A stretch of 64,000 bases of DNA, taken from positions 62,001 to 126,000 of the forward strand of contig CANRJY010000001.1 of assembly GCA_947631085.1 (NCBI GenBank). Reading direction: 5' to 3'. Below are positions 36,419 through 44,953 of the stretch, piece by piece (positions within the stretch are counted from its first letter, which is position 1; every line of letters starts with the position of its first letter). The stretch is from an uncultured Clostridia bacterium (GTDB lineage: Bacteria > Bacillota > Clostridia > UBA1381). The notes beneath the pieces were generated by a model, which worked only from the letters and a program-made list of their open reading frames with translations, had not been told where the DNA came from and ran no database searches. The translations under genes and the position numbers were made by a program.

Positions 36419-37792
36419 TTACTTCAATCCGTTCACAATTTCTTTAAATAAATTACCGCGTTCCTCAAAATTTTTAAACATATCAAAGCTTGTGCTTGCC
36501 GGCGACAATATTACAACGTCGCCCTCATGCGCGCGGCTTCTCGCGGTCTCCACCGCATCCTGATATGTCTTTGCCCGTATGATTTCCACATCCGCGCCTT
36601 TGCCTGTTTTTGCGGTTTCCTTTTTGAGCGCTTCCTCAATCTTATCCGACGTCATGCCGATAAGTATAAGCGTTTTCACATGTTCGGCGATTGACTGGCC
36701 TATCTCGTCGTAAGGTATCCCTTTATCCTTACCTCCGGCGATAAGTATAACTTTATCCGGAAATACCCTTAGCGTATTTATCGTCCTGTTCGGACTTGAA
36801 TCGATAGAGCTGTTGTAATAGCTTACTCCGCCGAGCTTTCTCACAAGTTCTATTCTGTGCTCGACGCCGCCAAATTCCTTTGCGGTTGAAACTATTATAT
36901 CATCATCCACAAGACCTTCCACAGCGGCTATAGCCGTCATGTAATTTTCCACATTATGCATGCCAGGGATTTTTATGTCATTTATATTAAGCACCGCCGT
37001 ATCGCCGCGCATGATCGTGTCTCCGCTAAGGTACACGTCCGCTTTAGTTTTGCGCGAAAAGCGTTTTATTACGCCCTTTGCGTCTCCTGTATTTTTCACG
37101 CTGTCAGCGTTGTCCGCATTTGTGACAAGTATGCCGTTTTCGTTCTGATAAAGAAAAATATTCTTTTTCGCGTCGATATACTCCTGATAATCGGTATGAT
37201 AATCGAGATGATTTGGGCTGAGATTGGTTATAACCGCTATTTCCGGCGATTTTCTCATGGTATGAAGCTGGAATGACGATAATTCCAAAATAACCCAGTC
37301 GTCCGGTTTCATCTTTTCCGCGTCGGTAAGAAGCGGATTTCCGATATTTCCGCCAAGCCACGTTTTATATCCCGCCTTTGTCATCATGCGGTGAATCAGA
37401 GTGGTTGTGGTGGTTTTCCCGTCGCTGCCCGTTACGGCTATTATGTGCGACGGACATAAATCAAAAAATACTTCCATCTCCGATGTGACTTCCGCTCCGC
37501 GCTCGCGCGCCTCATTTAATTCCGGAACGTCATAGCGCAGTCCCGGGGTTCTGAAAATCACGTCTCCCGTGAGATTTTTGAGATAGCTTTCTCCGAGACT
37601 GAATTTAACTCCCAGCTCCGCAAGCTCTCCGTATGTCTCACCCAATTTTTCTCTGTCGCGCTTATCGCACGCCGTCACGTTAGCGCCGAGCGACACGAGA
37701 TATTTTATAAGCGGCAGATTTGAAATGCCTATACCTATAACAGTGACCGCGCAGCCGTTCATTCTGCGCTTAAACTCCTCAATTTTATTCAT
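36419..37792 (-). CDS. murD: UDP-N-acetylmuramoyl-L-alanine--D-glutamate ligase
   Basis: 457 residues. Adds D-Glu to UDP-MurNAc-L-Ala using ATP. N-terminal Rossmann segment (VTVIGIGISNLPLIKYL), ATP loop AVTGSDGKTTTTTLI near residue 115, Mur-ligase NLSPNHLDYH, and C-terminal VILSPASTSFDMFKNFEERG. ACGGAGGATGG precedes the ATG. It is located within a protease/transporter operon rather than with mraY, ftsW and murG, showing a dispersed dcw cluster. Confidence 0.96.
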   Translation of the reverse strand: MNKIEEFKRRMNGCAVTVIGIGISNLPLIKYLVSLGANVTACDKRDREKLGETYGELAELGVKFSLGESYLKNLTGDVIFRTPGLRYDVPELNEARERGAEVTSEMEVFFDLCPSHIIAVTGSDGKTTTTTLIHRMMTKAGYKTWLGGNIGNPLLTDAEKMKPDDWVILELSSFQLHTMRKSPEIAVITNLSPNHLDYHTDYQEYIDAKKNIFLYQNENGILVTNADNADSVKNTGDAKGVIKRFSRKTKADVYLSGDTIMRGDTAVLNINDIKIPGMHNVENYMTAIAAVEGLVDDDIIVSTAKEFGGVEHRIELVRKLGGVSYYNSSIDSSPNRTINTLRVFPDKVILIAGGKDKGIPYDEIGQSIAEHVKTLILIGMTSDKIEEALKKETAKTGKGADVEIIRAKTYQDAVETARSRAHEGDVVILSPASTSFDMFKNFEERGNLFKEIVNGLK

Positions 37793-37821
37793 TTTACCAT
37801 CCTCCGTTTTATAAATCAGCC

Positions 37822-38385
37822 CTACAGCAACAAATACGCCGCTCCGCCGATTACTCCGGCGGCAGCCATAACTATTATCTGATTAGGCTTGAAAATTCTC
37901 AATACAATAAGCGACGCGATAAAAATTGCCGCCGCGATAAAATCCATCTTATCCGCCGCAAACGACACAACGCCGTCTGCCCAAAGCGCCTGAATCATTA
38001 TGGAAAGACCCGCAGACGCTATCATCGCGACCACCGCCGGACGAAGCCCGTTCATCACGCCCTTCATCACCGACATTTCACGGTATTTATAATATATTTT
38101 CGCAAGGACAATAGCCACCACGGTCGACGGGAGAATACATCCAAGTGTCGCCGCAAGCGCGCCTGCTGCTCCCGCTATTCGCATTCCGACGAACGTCGCG
38201 GCATTTATCGCTATCGGTCCCGGGGTCATCTGCGATATAGTCAGCACGTCGGTAAATTCGGTCATTGTGAGCCAGCCGTGCAGCTTAACTATCTGCGAAT
38301 CAATCAGCGGAAGCGCGGCATAACCGCCGCCAAAGCTGAAAAGTCCGATTTGCAGGAAGCTCAGGAGCATCTGAACGTATATCAT
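37822..38385 (-). CDS. Short-chain chromate transporter, second subunit
   Basis: 187 residues, a half-size CHR protein with six or so predicted helices. The conserved SFGGGYAALPLI and SQMTPGPIAINAATFVG motifs are present. Known short CHR proteins work as pairs of opposite topology. The ATG at 38385 follows GGGGGAGGAGAA and overlaps the first subunit stop (ATGA). The substrate may be chromate or another oxyanion; detoxification is inferred from family only. Confidence 0.9.
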   Translation of the reverse strand: MIYVQMLLSFLQIGLFSFGGGYAALPLIDSQIVKLHGWLTMTEFTDVLTISQMTPGPIAINAATFVGMRIAGAAGALAATLGCILPSTVVAIVLAKIYYKYREMSVMKGVMNGLRPAVVAMIASAGLSIMIQALWADGVVSFAADKMDFIAAAIFIASLIVLRIFKPNQIIVMAAAGVIGGAAYLLL

Positions 38386-38957
38386 TTCTCCTCCCCCTTC
38401 CCGGGGCGCATAAACAGCGCGCCTAAAACGCCGCATATGATTATTATGAATACCACGTTTATATCAAACACAGCCGCTGCCGCAAACGCGGCAATCATTA
38501 TAAGTACCGGAAAAATGCGTTTATCCTTTATCACATTGTGCGCCATCGTTATAACAACATCGAGTATAACCGCGGCCACAGCCGCCTGCATTCCCTTTAA
38601 AACCGCGCTGACAATGACATTATCGCGGAAAGCTATGTAGAACACCGATACCACCGACATTATGACAAACGGCGGCAGAACGGTGCCGAGAACCGTCACA
38701 AGCGCCCCCGCTATTCCCGCCATACGATAACCTATCAAAAGCGAGGCGTTTATCGCGAGCGGACCCGGGGTGGACTGCGCTATCGCAACAAGGTCAAGCA
38801 TTTCCTCCTCGTCAATCCATCCCAGTCCCTCCACAAATTTTTTCTGAAGCAGCGGCACTATAACATATCCTCCGCCGAATGTAAAAGCGCTTATCTTCAA
38901 TGTGGAAAAAAACAATGTCAGAAATAATTTCAGCTTATTTAATTTCTGCGTTTCCAA
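38382..38957 (-). CDS. Short-chain chromate transporter, first subunit
   Basis: 191 residues, half-size CHR membrane protein with TFGGGYVIVPLLQKKF and AQSTPGPLAINASLLIG. Paired with the following overlapping gene to make the complete transporter. It starts 23 bases after ymfH-like and belongs to the same eight-gene operon. Confidence 0.9.
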   Translation of the reverse strand: METQKLNKLKLFLTLFFSTLKISAFTFGGGYVIVPLLQKKFVEGLGWIDEEEMLDLVAIAQSTPGPLAINASLLIGYRMAGIAGALVTVLGTVLPPFVIMSVVSVFYIAFRDNVIVSAVLKGMQAAVAAVILDVVITMAHNVIKDKRIFPVLIMIAAFAAAAVFDINVVFIIIICGVLGALFMRPGKGEEK

Positions 38958-38980
38958 ATAATGTCACTCCTACATTCGAA

Positions 38981-40270
38981 TTATACCGGATTTACAACCG
39001 ACAAAACTGACAGCTCTTTTCTGAAGTGCTCCGCGAAGCGCTTTTTTACATCCTCAAATGTTACGCTCTTATAAACGTCGTAATAGTTGAAATAATCTAT
39101 ATCCATAAATTTAAGCTGCATAAATGTGGCCGCATATTCTTCAACATCATTTTGACCGCGGATGTAATTTCCCCATACCACCTTTTTGATACGGTTAAAC
39201 GTGCTCTCATCAAGTCCTTCCTCTCTCACGCGTTCTATTTCATCGAGAATTATATCATATACCCTTTTTGGATCACGCGACTCTCCTTCTATTGAAGAAA
39301 ACGCATATGACGGCTGCATTGTGTAATCGGGAGCGAAGCTCGCGTTAATCAGCCCTTCCTCATAAAGCCTTTTATATACCGGCGAGCTTTTGCCGAAAAG
39401 CATTTTTAGCAATATGCTCATTTCTATATTCTTTTTCAGCAGCTTATCTCCGCCGTAGCCTATATCGTTATCCTTGAAGCCGAGCATAAATAAAGGCTGC
39501 GCCACGCTCAAGGATTTTTCCATATACTGACTTGCGACCGTTTCCGGCTCGTCGGGATAGATTTTCTTTATCTCCTCTTTAAACGGCTCGTTTTTCTTTA
39601 CTCCCTTTTCAATAGTTGCCAAAATCTCGTCGGGATCTATATTTCCCACGACTACTATTGCCATATTCGAAAGATTGTAGAATGTGTTGTAGCACTTGTA
39701 CAAAAGCTCTGCCGTAATATGGCTTATACTCTCAACCGTGCCCGCGATTTCCTTTTTTACGGGATTGTTATGGTACAGGCATGAAAGAAAGTCAAAGAAT
39801 ACCTGCCAGCCGCCGTTATCATCATACATGCGTATTTCCTGACCGATTATACCCTGCTCCTTCTGCACGCTCTCAGGCGTAAAATACGGGCTTTGAACAT
39901 AGTCGAGAAGCGTCGCGAGATTTTCGTTTATATTAGCCGTCGCCGAAAATAAATACGCGGTTTGATTAAACGAGGTAAACGCGTTAGCGTTGCCGCCGTA
40001 TTTGGAAAACTTGTCAAACACGTTGCTGCCGTCTGGCTGATCGAACATTTTATGCTCGAGATAATGCGCGATGCCGTCCGGAACCTCGGTTGCCTCGCTC
40101 TCGCCCGGGACGATGAATTTCGAATCCACCGAGCCGTAGCGCGTGCCGAAAATCGCGTAGCTTGAGCTGTAATCCTTTTTCGGGATTATATAAATTCCCA
40201 GTCCCGAGGAATGAACGCCGCTGTACAGCGTTTCTCCGGTCATTTCATTTACTCTTTTATTCAGTTTCAT
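38981..40270 (-). CDS. ymfH: M16 family peptidase, YmfH type (catalytic)
   Basis: 429 residues. The inverted zinc motif HxxEH is intact (H69-YL-E72-H73), with the downstream Glu helix EQGIIGQEIRMYDD. Pairs with the preceding gene, which lacks this motif: one catalytic and one non-catalytic half, the usual M16B heterodimer plan. In Bacillus the YmfF/YmfH pair has been connected with the 5-aminopentanol modification of EF-P; that link is by family only. Starts at the base after the ymfF-like stop. Confidence 0.87.
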   Translation of the reverse strand: MKLNKRVNEMTGETLYSGVHSSGLGIYIIPKKDYSSSYAIFGTRYGSVDSKFIVPGESEATEVPDGIAHYLEHKMFDQPDGSNVFDKFSKYGGNANAFTSFNQTAYLFSATANINENLATLLDYVQSPYFTPESVQKEQGIIGQEIRMYDDNGGWQVFFDFLSCLYHNNPVKKEIAGTVESISHITAELLYKCYNTFYNLSNMAIVVVGNIDPDEILATIEKGVKKNEPFKEEIKKIYPDEPETVASQYMEKSLSVAQPLFMLGFKDNDIGYGGDKLLKKNIEMSILLKMLFGKSSPVYKRLYEEGLINASFAPDYTMQPSYAFSSIEGESRDPKRVYDIILDEIERVREEGLDESTFNRIKKVVWGNYIRGQNDVEEYAATFMQLKFMDIDYFNYYDVYKSVTFEDVKKRFAEHFRKELSVLSVVNPV

Positions 40271-41536
40271 TTACGCGTCCTCCCCTGTAAGAAAATACAC
40301 CGTGTCAAGCTCGACCTTTTGCGATACGGCTATGACCTGTTCCTTTGTGACAGCCGCTATCTCCGCTTTCGCGCGCTCTATATCGCGGTCTGTTCCCGAT
40401 AAAAGCTCTCCGAGATAAAAGCCCTGCAGCATTCGCTGATCGTCGCAGCACTCCTCGTATGTGTTGGTTATATCGATAATGCTCGACTCAAGCTCTGTGT
40501 CCGTGACGTTTCCGTTCTTGATTTCCTCAAGCTGACGAACAGTTTCATCATACGCGGTTTGGAAATTTCCAAACTCAATACCCGCGTTCACAAGCATTAT
40601 TCCCTTATATTTGTCAAGCTGGCTCGACGCGTAATACGCAAGGCTCAGCTTTTCGCGGACATTGTTGAAAAGCTTGGAATGGGTTCCCGACCCGAACACG
40701 CTGTTGAATACGCAAAGAGCCGGATAATCCTCGTCCGTCGGCGCAACGCCGGTACGGAAGCCTATGGAAAGCTTACCCTGGGTCACGTTCATTTTTTCGG
40801 TCACTCTGTTTATTTCCCCGCCGCGTTTAAACAGTTTTGCAGACGGAATTTGAGCCGATTTAAACGTCATTTTGTCCGTGTATTTTCTTATTGCGATTTC
40901 AGCGGCGTCTATATCAGCCTCGCCGCAGATAAATATGTTTATCGCGGACGATGTTATTATTTTGCCGTAGTGCTCCGTGAGGGACGCCGGCGTAACGGCT
41001 TCAATCCCTTCAACGGTTCCGAGCCTTGAAAGGGCGTAAACATCGCCTTTGCACATTTCCTCCGCGCAGCGCACAGACGCGTATACACGCTTGTCGTTCA
41101 TAACCGACGCTATCCTGTCCTGCGCATTTTTCTTTTCCTGATTTATAACATCCGCGTCAAAAACTCCGTTCTTAATATTCGGTTCGAACAGCACCGACAT
41201 TATAAGCGATAAAAGCTCCGCGACGAGTTTTTCTCCCTGCGGCGCAAATTTATCGGATATCGTTTCCAAGTCAAAATACAAAATCTGATCGTCGCCGCGC
41301 TTGATAACGGACGCTCCCATCGATGCGCCGTACAGATTCTCAAGATATCTCGCGATCTCCTCCTGGCTCGGATATTTCCCGCATCCGCGCTTTAATACAT
41401 AAGGCAAAAGCGCGTTTAACGATATTTCCGCCTCGTTAAGAGGACGGTGGATATACACGCCTATCGTAGTGGTTTTAAGCTTTGTCATCGGTATATAACA
41501 AAGACTGATATTTTCATTTATTTGCTTTTTTATCAT
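40271..41536 (-). CDS. ymfF: M16 family peptidase-like protein, YmfF type (non-catalytic)
   Basis: 421 residues. Has the M16 fold (TTTIGVYIHRPLNEAEISLN, then GKYPSQEEIARYLENLYGAS) but no HxxEH at the expected place. C-terminal M16 repeat visible (NRVTEKMNVTQGKLSIGFRT). Known M16B pairs use such a partner to shape the chamber. It is first in an operon ymfF-ymfH-chrA1-chrA2-murD-M42 x3. ACAGGAGGAAACGTT precedes the ATG, and a good promoter lies just upstream. Confidence 0.85.
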   Translation of the reverse strand: MIKKQINENISLCYIPMTKLKTTTIGVYIHRPLNEAEISLNALLPYVLKRGCGKYPSQEEIARYLENLYGASMGASVIKRGDDQILYFDLETISDKFAPQGEKLVAELLSLIMSVLFEPNIKNGVFDADVINQEKKNAQDRIASVMNDKRVYASVRCAEEMCKGDVYALSRLGTVEGIEAVTPASLTEHYGKIITSSAINIFICGEADIDAAEIAIRKYTDKMTFKSAQIPSAKLFKRGGEINRVTEKMNVTQGKLSIGFRTGVAPTDEDYPALCVFNSVFGSGTHSKLFNNVREKLSLAYYASSQLDKYKGIMLVNAGIEFGNFQTAYDETVRQLEEIKNGNVTDTELESSIIDITNTYEECCDDQRMLQGFYLGELLSGTDRDIERAKAEIAAVTKEQVIAVSQKVELDTVYFLTGEDA

Positions 41537-41560
41537 AACGTTTCCTCCTGTTCTTAATAT

Positions 41561-41589
41561 AGTTTACTCTATTTTCGAGGAAAAGTCAA
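41561..41589 (-). promoter_or_regulatory. Promoter of the ymfF-M42 operon
   Basis: Minus strand TTGACT (41584-41589), 17-base spacer, TAAACT (41561-41566), lying between the gpr stop and the ymfF-like start. Confidence 0.75.
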
Positions 41590-41591
41590 TA

Positions 41592-42434
41592 TCAAGCGGT
41601 ATAGCTTTCAATTTCCTGTAATGTAAAACCTTTGTGCAGGGCAAGATTGATACCGTTCGCGACGGTTTTTGCCATACGCTCTATCACAACGTCTATATCC
41701 TTGGTCGTGACCATAAGCGGTGCAAGCTCCTGCGGGATTTCGTCCTTTGATATGGTTCCGGCGTCTATTACGGTCGGCACGCCTATCGCGATAACATCCG
41801 TGCCGAGCGTTTCGCGGTTCAGTCCTTCCCTGTTGTTACCTACGCCCGAACCCGGCTGAATACCGGTATCGGTTATCTGAATCGTGGTGCTTACCCTGCG
41901 TATATCGGCGGCCGCAAGCGCGTCCACTGCTATAATCAGGTTCGGCTTGAGCGGTTTTGCAATATTCTTTACAATTTTTACCGTTTCAAGCCCCGTAGTG
42001 CCGAGCACCCCGGGCGTTATTGCGCAGACGTTTCCCATATTTTCTCCAAACATTCGCTTCATATGATGCGTGACGAGCAGCCGCGACACAACCTCTGTCC
42101 CGAGCGCGTCAGGCGTTATATCGCGGTTTCCGAGACCTGCAACAAGAGTTAAGCTGTTTTCGTCTATATGCGCCATTTTATTGATTTCATCCGCAATTAT
42201 TTTGCAGACGTTCTCGTAATCCTCGACGCTGTATTTTAAATTCGGAGCCTCTATCGTAATATAATTTCCCTTCAGCTTCCCGAGAGCTTTTTCACCCTCG
42301 TCATTTATTATTTTGACCTCCGTAACAGTGATATCGCCGCAATGTCTGACCCGCGATTCCACGCCGTTGACCTCGCCGGCTTTTTTTGACAGCTCATGCG
42401 CCTCCAAAGCCAGGTCTGTTCGTATATTTACCAT
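41592..42434 (-). CDS. gpr: Germination protease GPR
   Basis: 280 residues. GPR degrades small acid-soluble spore proteins when spores germinate; it is made as a zymogen in the forespore. The N-terminus NIRTDLALEAHEL is the conserved start that resembles SASP cleavage sites and is self-processed in known enzymes. TLVAGLGNRDITPDALGTEV, ITPGVLGTTGLET and QPGSGVGNNREGLNRETLG are GPR signatures. The ATG at 42434 follows AAAGGAG; a longer frame to 42563 runs through a terminator. A sigma-G-like promoter lies just upstream. The pro-region is short, as in other Clostridia. Confidence 0.96.
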   Translation of the reverse strand: MVNIRTDLALEAHELSKKAGEVNGVESRVRHCGDITVTEVKIINDEGEKALGKLKGNYITIEAPNLKYSVEDYENVCKIIADEINKMAHIDENSLTLVAGLGNRDITPDALGTEVVSRLLVTHHMKRMFGENMGNVCAITPGVLGTTGLETVKIVKNIAKPLKPNLIIAVDALAAADIRRVSTTIQITDTGIQPGSGVGNNREGLNRETLGTDVIAIGVPTVIDAGTISKDEIPQELAPLMVTTKDIDVVIERMAKTVANGINLALHKGFTLQEIESYTA

Positions 42435-42457
42435 GTAAATCAACTCCTTTTTTGGAT

Positions 42458-42487
42458 TAGTTTGGGCAAAAAAAGGAATTTTATACA
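42458..42487 (-). promoter_or_regulatory. Sigma-G-type promoter of gpr
   Basis: Minus strand TGTATA (42482-42487), 17-base spacer, CAAACTA (42458-42464), close to the forespore consensus TGAATA-N17-CATACTA. The predicted start gives a short leader ending at the ribosome site. gpr is a known sigma-G gene, which supports the match. Confidence 0.6.
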
Positions 42488-42518
42488 AAAAATCAAGGAA
42501 TATAAAATTCCTTGATTT
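42475..42518 (-). terminator. Nested double terminator upstream of gpr
   Basis: Read on minus: AAATCAAGGAAT / ATTCCTTGATTT forms a 12-bp stem followed by TTTTTTG. The segment GGAATTTTATA within it can instead pair with a downstream TATAAAATTCC, followed by TTTTTTTG. The two stems exclude each other, and both end the operon that finishes with the 649-residue membrane protein. Confidence 0.85.
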
Positions 42519-42525
42519 ATATCTT

Positions 42526-44475
42526 TTATTGAATTTCATAAAGCTCCGTTCCGTTTTCATCATAGATTCTGTTAAGCTGATTGAAAACGTTTTGGTTTAT
42601 ATTGTATTCCGATTTTTCAGCCGGACCGTATAAAATATACTTAATATTGTTTTCTTCCGCTATGCTCTTAAGCTCGGTAATACTTCCGCTTTCATAAAGC
42701 TCTCTGAGCACCGATTCACGATTTGTATATTCGCTTCCGATACCATGAGTCCATATAAAATTATTCGGCCCCACAAATATTGTCCTGCCGGCAAGCACAT
42801 ATACGCTGTTAAGATGTCCCGTGTTTGTGGCGAATACCGCATGCGGATCGGTATTTTCTTTAACAAATTCCGCAAATTCCATATCCGCGTCGCTGAATGT
42901 CTGATATTCCGCTCCCGAATTAAATTCGCGTCCTATGGTCAGTATGCCGGACGTAAACAGGCAAATGCCAACCATCACTGCCATTACTTCTCTTCCCTTT
43001 ATCTCATTCATCCGCTCATATATACGGACAAAAAATTCCGCCGCGGCAACTACCGCTATCATATATGCCACGAAAAATATTTTATTGTTGTCATAATCAA
43101 GCGGTTGGAATTGAAACAAATCAGCTATAATAAATACAACCAATCCCGCAAGCATAAATCTTTTCATTCCGCGTTCCGCATTCAGAAATGCCGGAATAAG
43201 CGCAAGGAATACTATACCCCAATTCTTAATCCAAAACCAAAGGAACGGATCATTTTCGTTTACCCAGTCGTACTTAAATTTTAAGAAGCTGCCTTCGCTC
43301 GCCTGTTGGAAAGTCCAAAAAATAAGCTGAGGCATAGCCATGACGATTGTTATAGCTCCGAATATTACCCAATTTTTCACATATTGTTTTTTTTCATCAA
43401 CGCTTTTTTCATCAATAAGATACAGGAAAAACATTACCGCGCATACTATACCGAAAGCCATAAACGAATGAGTGTGAATCATCGGCAGACAACCGGCAAA
43501 TACGCCTATAATTATAAACGCGCGCGTCCTCTTTGTTTTTATTGCGTCGATTAACAGCCAAAATGCCGGCATGAGCATACACCATCCGGCCATTGTTGTA
43601 CGCTGCGGAATTATCATGTCGCATATTGTGTTTGCCCAACGAATATTATGATCATTGTAATTGGTAGGGGTCTGATAGTACTCAGTGAATATTTTTGTAA
43701 ACGCTGTCGAATCAGCTTTTGCGCCTTCAAAGAAGTAAGCAAATCCAAATCCGCCGTTAAAGAAAAACATAAGCGTTGCCAGTATCGACACTGTTTTTCT
43801 TCCCGTAGCTTTATACGACATAAAGTAAAATCCTATTACAAGTAAAAACGCAAACACATAGCTCGGCAGCAAAATCGCCCACCTAAGAGGCAAACCGAAC
43901 AGATACAGCGACGACGAAAGAAGATTGATCAGGAACGGATAGCAAAGCTTCGTACCCGACAAAATATTGTAATTCGGCGGGAACGTTCCCTGTTCGGCAA
44001 AGCTTGTTATCATACCCGAATGGATTGCAAGGTCGCCGTAAGTACACTGTCCCGACGCAACGCCGCCGTCAACGGGCGCGTATATATGGTTTGTCATGAG
44101 CAAGCATATAATCAATGTTACGGGCAGTATCAGCAGCAAAAAGATTTTATGCGTCATACCGGAATTTTCGATTGCTTCGGCTGTTTTATTTTTTTCAGAA
44201 CCCTTTTTTAATCGCGGTATTCCCGCCGAAATTTTGTTCCTTCCCCGCAAATACAATACGGCGTACGGAACTGCGGTCAGTACGATTAATATAATATGGC
44301 TCAGATAGGTGAAATCGAAAATCATAGCTACGGGCAGCATTCCTGTCATAAGAATAACGTTTCCGAAGATTCCGCCGAACCATATTTTAAAATATAAATC
44401 TCTGTTTTTAAACAGCATGTCCGCATACAAAAATCCCATAAAAAGGAAGTACGCGTAAATTAATATTCCAAGCAT
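42526..44475 (-). CDS. Large polytopic membrane protein, GT-C-like, function unknown
   Basis: 649 residues with roughly a dozen transmembrane helices and a soluble C-terminal end (about 535-649). An extracytoplasmic loop with GGVASGQCTYGDLAIHSGM and FPPNYNILSGTKLCYPFLIN, and a later IPQRTTMAGW, follows the plan of GT-C superfamily (lipid-linked sugar) glycosyltransferases such as DUF2298-like proteins. The end domain (FAEFVKENTDPHAVFATNTG, then KYILYGP) resembles the C-terminal part of such enzymes. I do not recognise a named family. It starts 25 bases after the thioredoxin-like lipoprotein, last in the dprA-topA-trmFO operon. Confidence 0.6.
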   Translation of the reverse strand: MLGILIYAYFLFMGFLYADMLFKNRDLYFKIWFGGIFGNVILMTGMLPVAMIFDFTYLSHIILIVLTAVPYAVLYLRGRNKISAGIPRLKKGSEKNKTAEAIENSGMTHKIFLLLILPVTLIICLLMTNHIYAPVDGGVASGQCTYGDLAIHSGMITSFAEQGTFPPNYNILSGTKLCYPFLINLLSSSLYLFGLPLRWAILLPSYVFAFLLVIGFYFMSYKATGRKTVSILATLMFFFNGGFGFAYFFEGAKADSTAFTKIFTEYYQTPTNYNDHNIRWANTICDMIIPQRTTMAGWCMLMPAFWLLIDAIKTKRTRAFIIIGVFAGCLPMIHTHSFMAFGIVCAVMFFLYLIDEKSVDEKKQYVKNWVIFGAITIVMAMPQLIFWTFQQASEGSFLKFKYDWVNENDPFLWFWIKNWGIVFLALIPAFLNAERGMKRFMLAGLVVFIIADLFQFQPLDYDNNKIFFVAYMIAVVAAAEFFVRIYERMNEIKGREVMAVMVGICLFTSGILTIGREFNSGAEYQTFSDADMEFAEFVKENTDPHAVFATNTGHLNSVYVLAGRTIFVGPNNFIWTHGIGSEYTNRESVLRELYESGSITELKSIAEENNIKYILYGPAEKSEYNINQNVFNQLNRIYDENGTELYEIQ

Positions 44476-44500
44476 AATCCTTTACCCCCGAATATCCCGA

Positions 44501-44953
44501 TTATTTGCCGAGCGCGGCTTTTATATCCGCTTCAAGCGTCGCCATGTCGGACGTTTTAAATCTGAAGGCGGAAATGTTGTTTGTGGTATCAAGCATTATG
44601 AGCGCGGGTGTTTGTCCCTCTACGGAGAAATTTGTCGCCGCTTCGGGATTTTCGTCAACATTTGTTATAACGAAATTGACCTTGCCGTCATATTTTTTCT
44701 GAAGCTCCTCGACAGTCTTCGTCGCCTCGTCATAATTCGCGTCCTTTGCCGATACAAAATACATAAATGTCGGAGTTACCTTTTCCTCCTCAGTCGGAGC
44801 CGTATTCCGCTGCGGAGCGCCGCTGTCGGATATTTCAACCGAAGTGGGACCGTCCGCGCCGCCTATAGCGCCGCCATCCTTCTTCCCACAAGCCGCGAGC
44901 ATGGGAATTACCATCATTACCGCCAAAATTGCCGAAATTACTCTTTTCATCAT
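44501..44953 (-). CDS. Thioredoxin-like lipoprotein with a GGADGPTS motif
   Basis: 150 residues. Lipoprotein signal with lipobox LAAC (Cys22). After it comes [17 protein letters not shown], which recalls the GGADGPT signature of sodium-pumping decarboxylase beta subunits but here sits in a soluble linker. The rest ([49 protein letters not shown]) has thioredoxin-like strand order with the cis-Pro region TPALIM, but no CxxC, so it is not a standard disulfide enzyme. Start overlaps trmFO by 4 bases. Confidence 0.7.
   Translation of the reverse strand: MMKRVISAILAVMMVIPMLAACGKKDGGAIGGADGPTSVEISDSGAPQRNTAPTEEEKVTPTFMYFVSAKDANYDEATKTVEELQKKYDGKVNFVITNVDENPEAATNFSVEGQTPALIMLDTTNNISAFRFKTSDMATLEADIKAALGK

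Noticed and set aside
42435-42563. Longer N-terminus for GPR
   Set aside because: The extension is translated terminator hairpin sequence, and the ribosome site fits the ATG at 42434.
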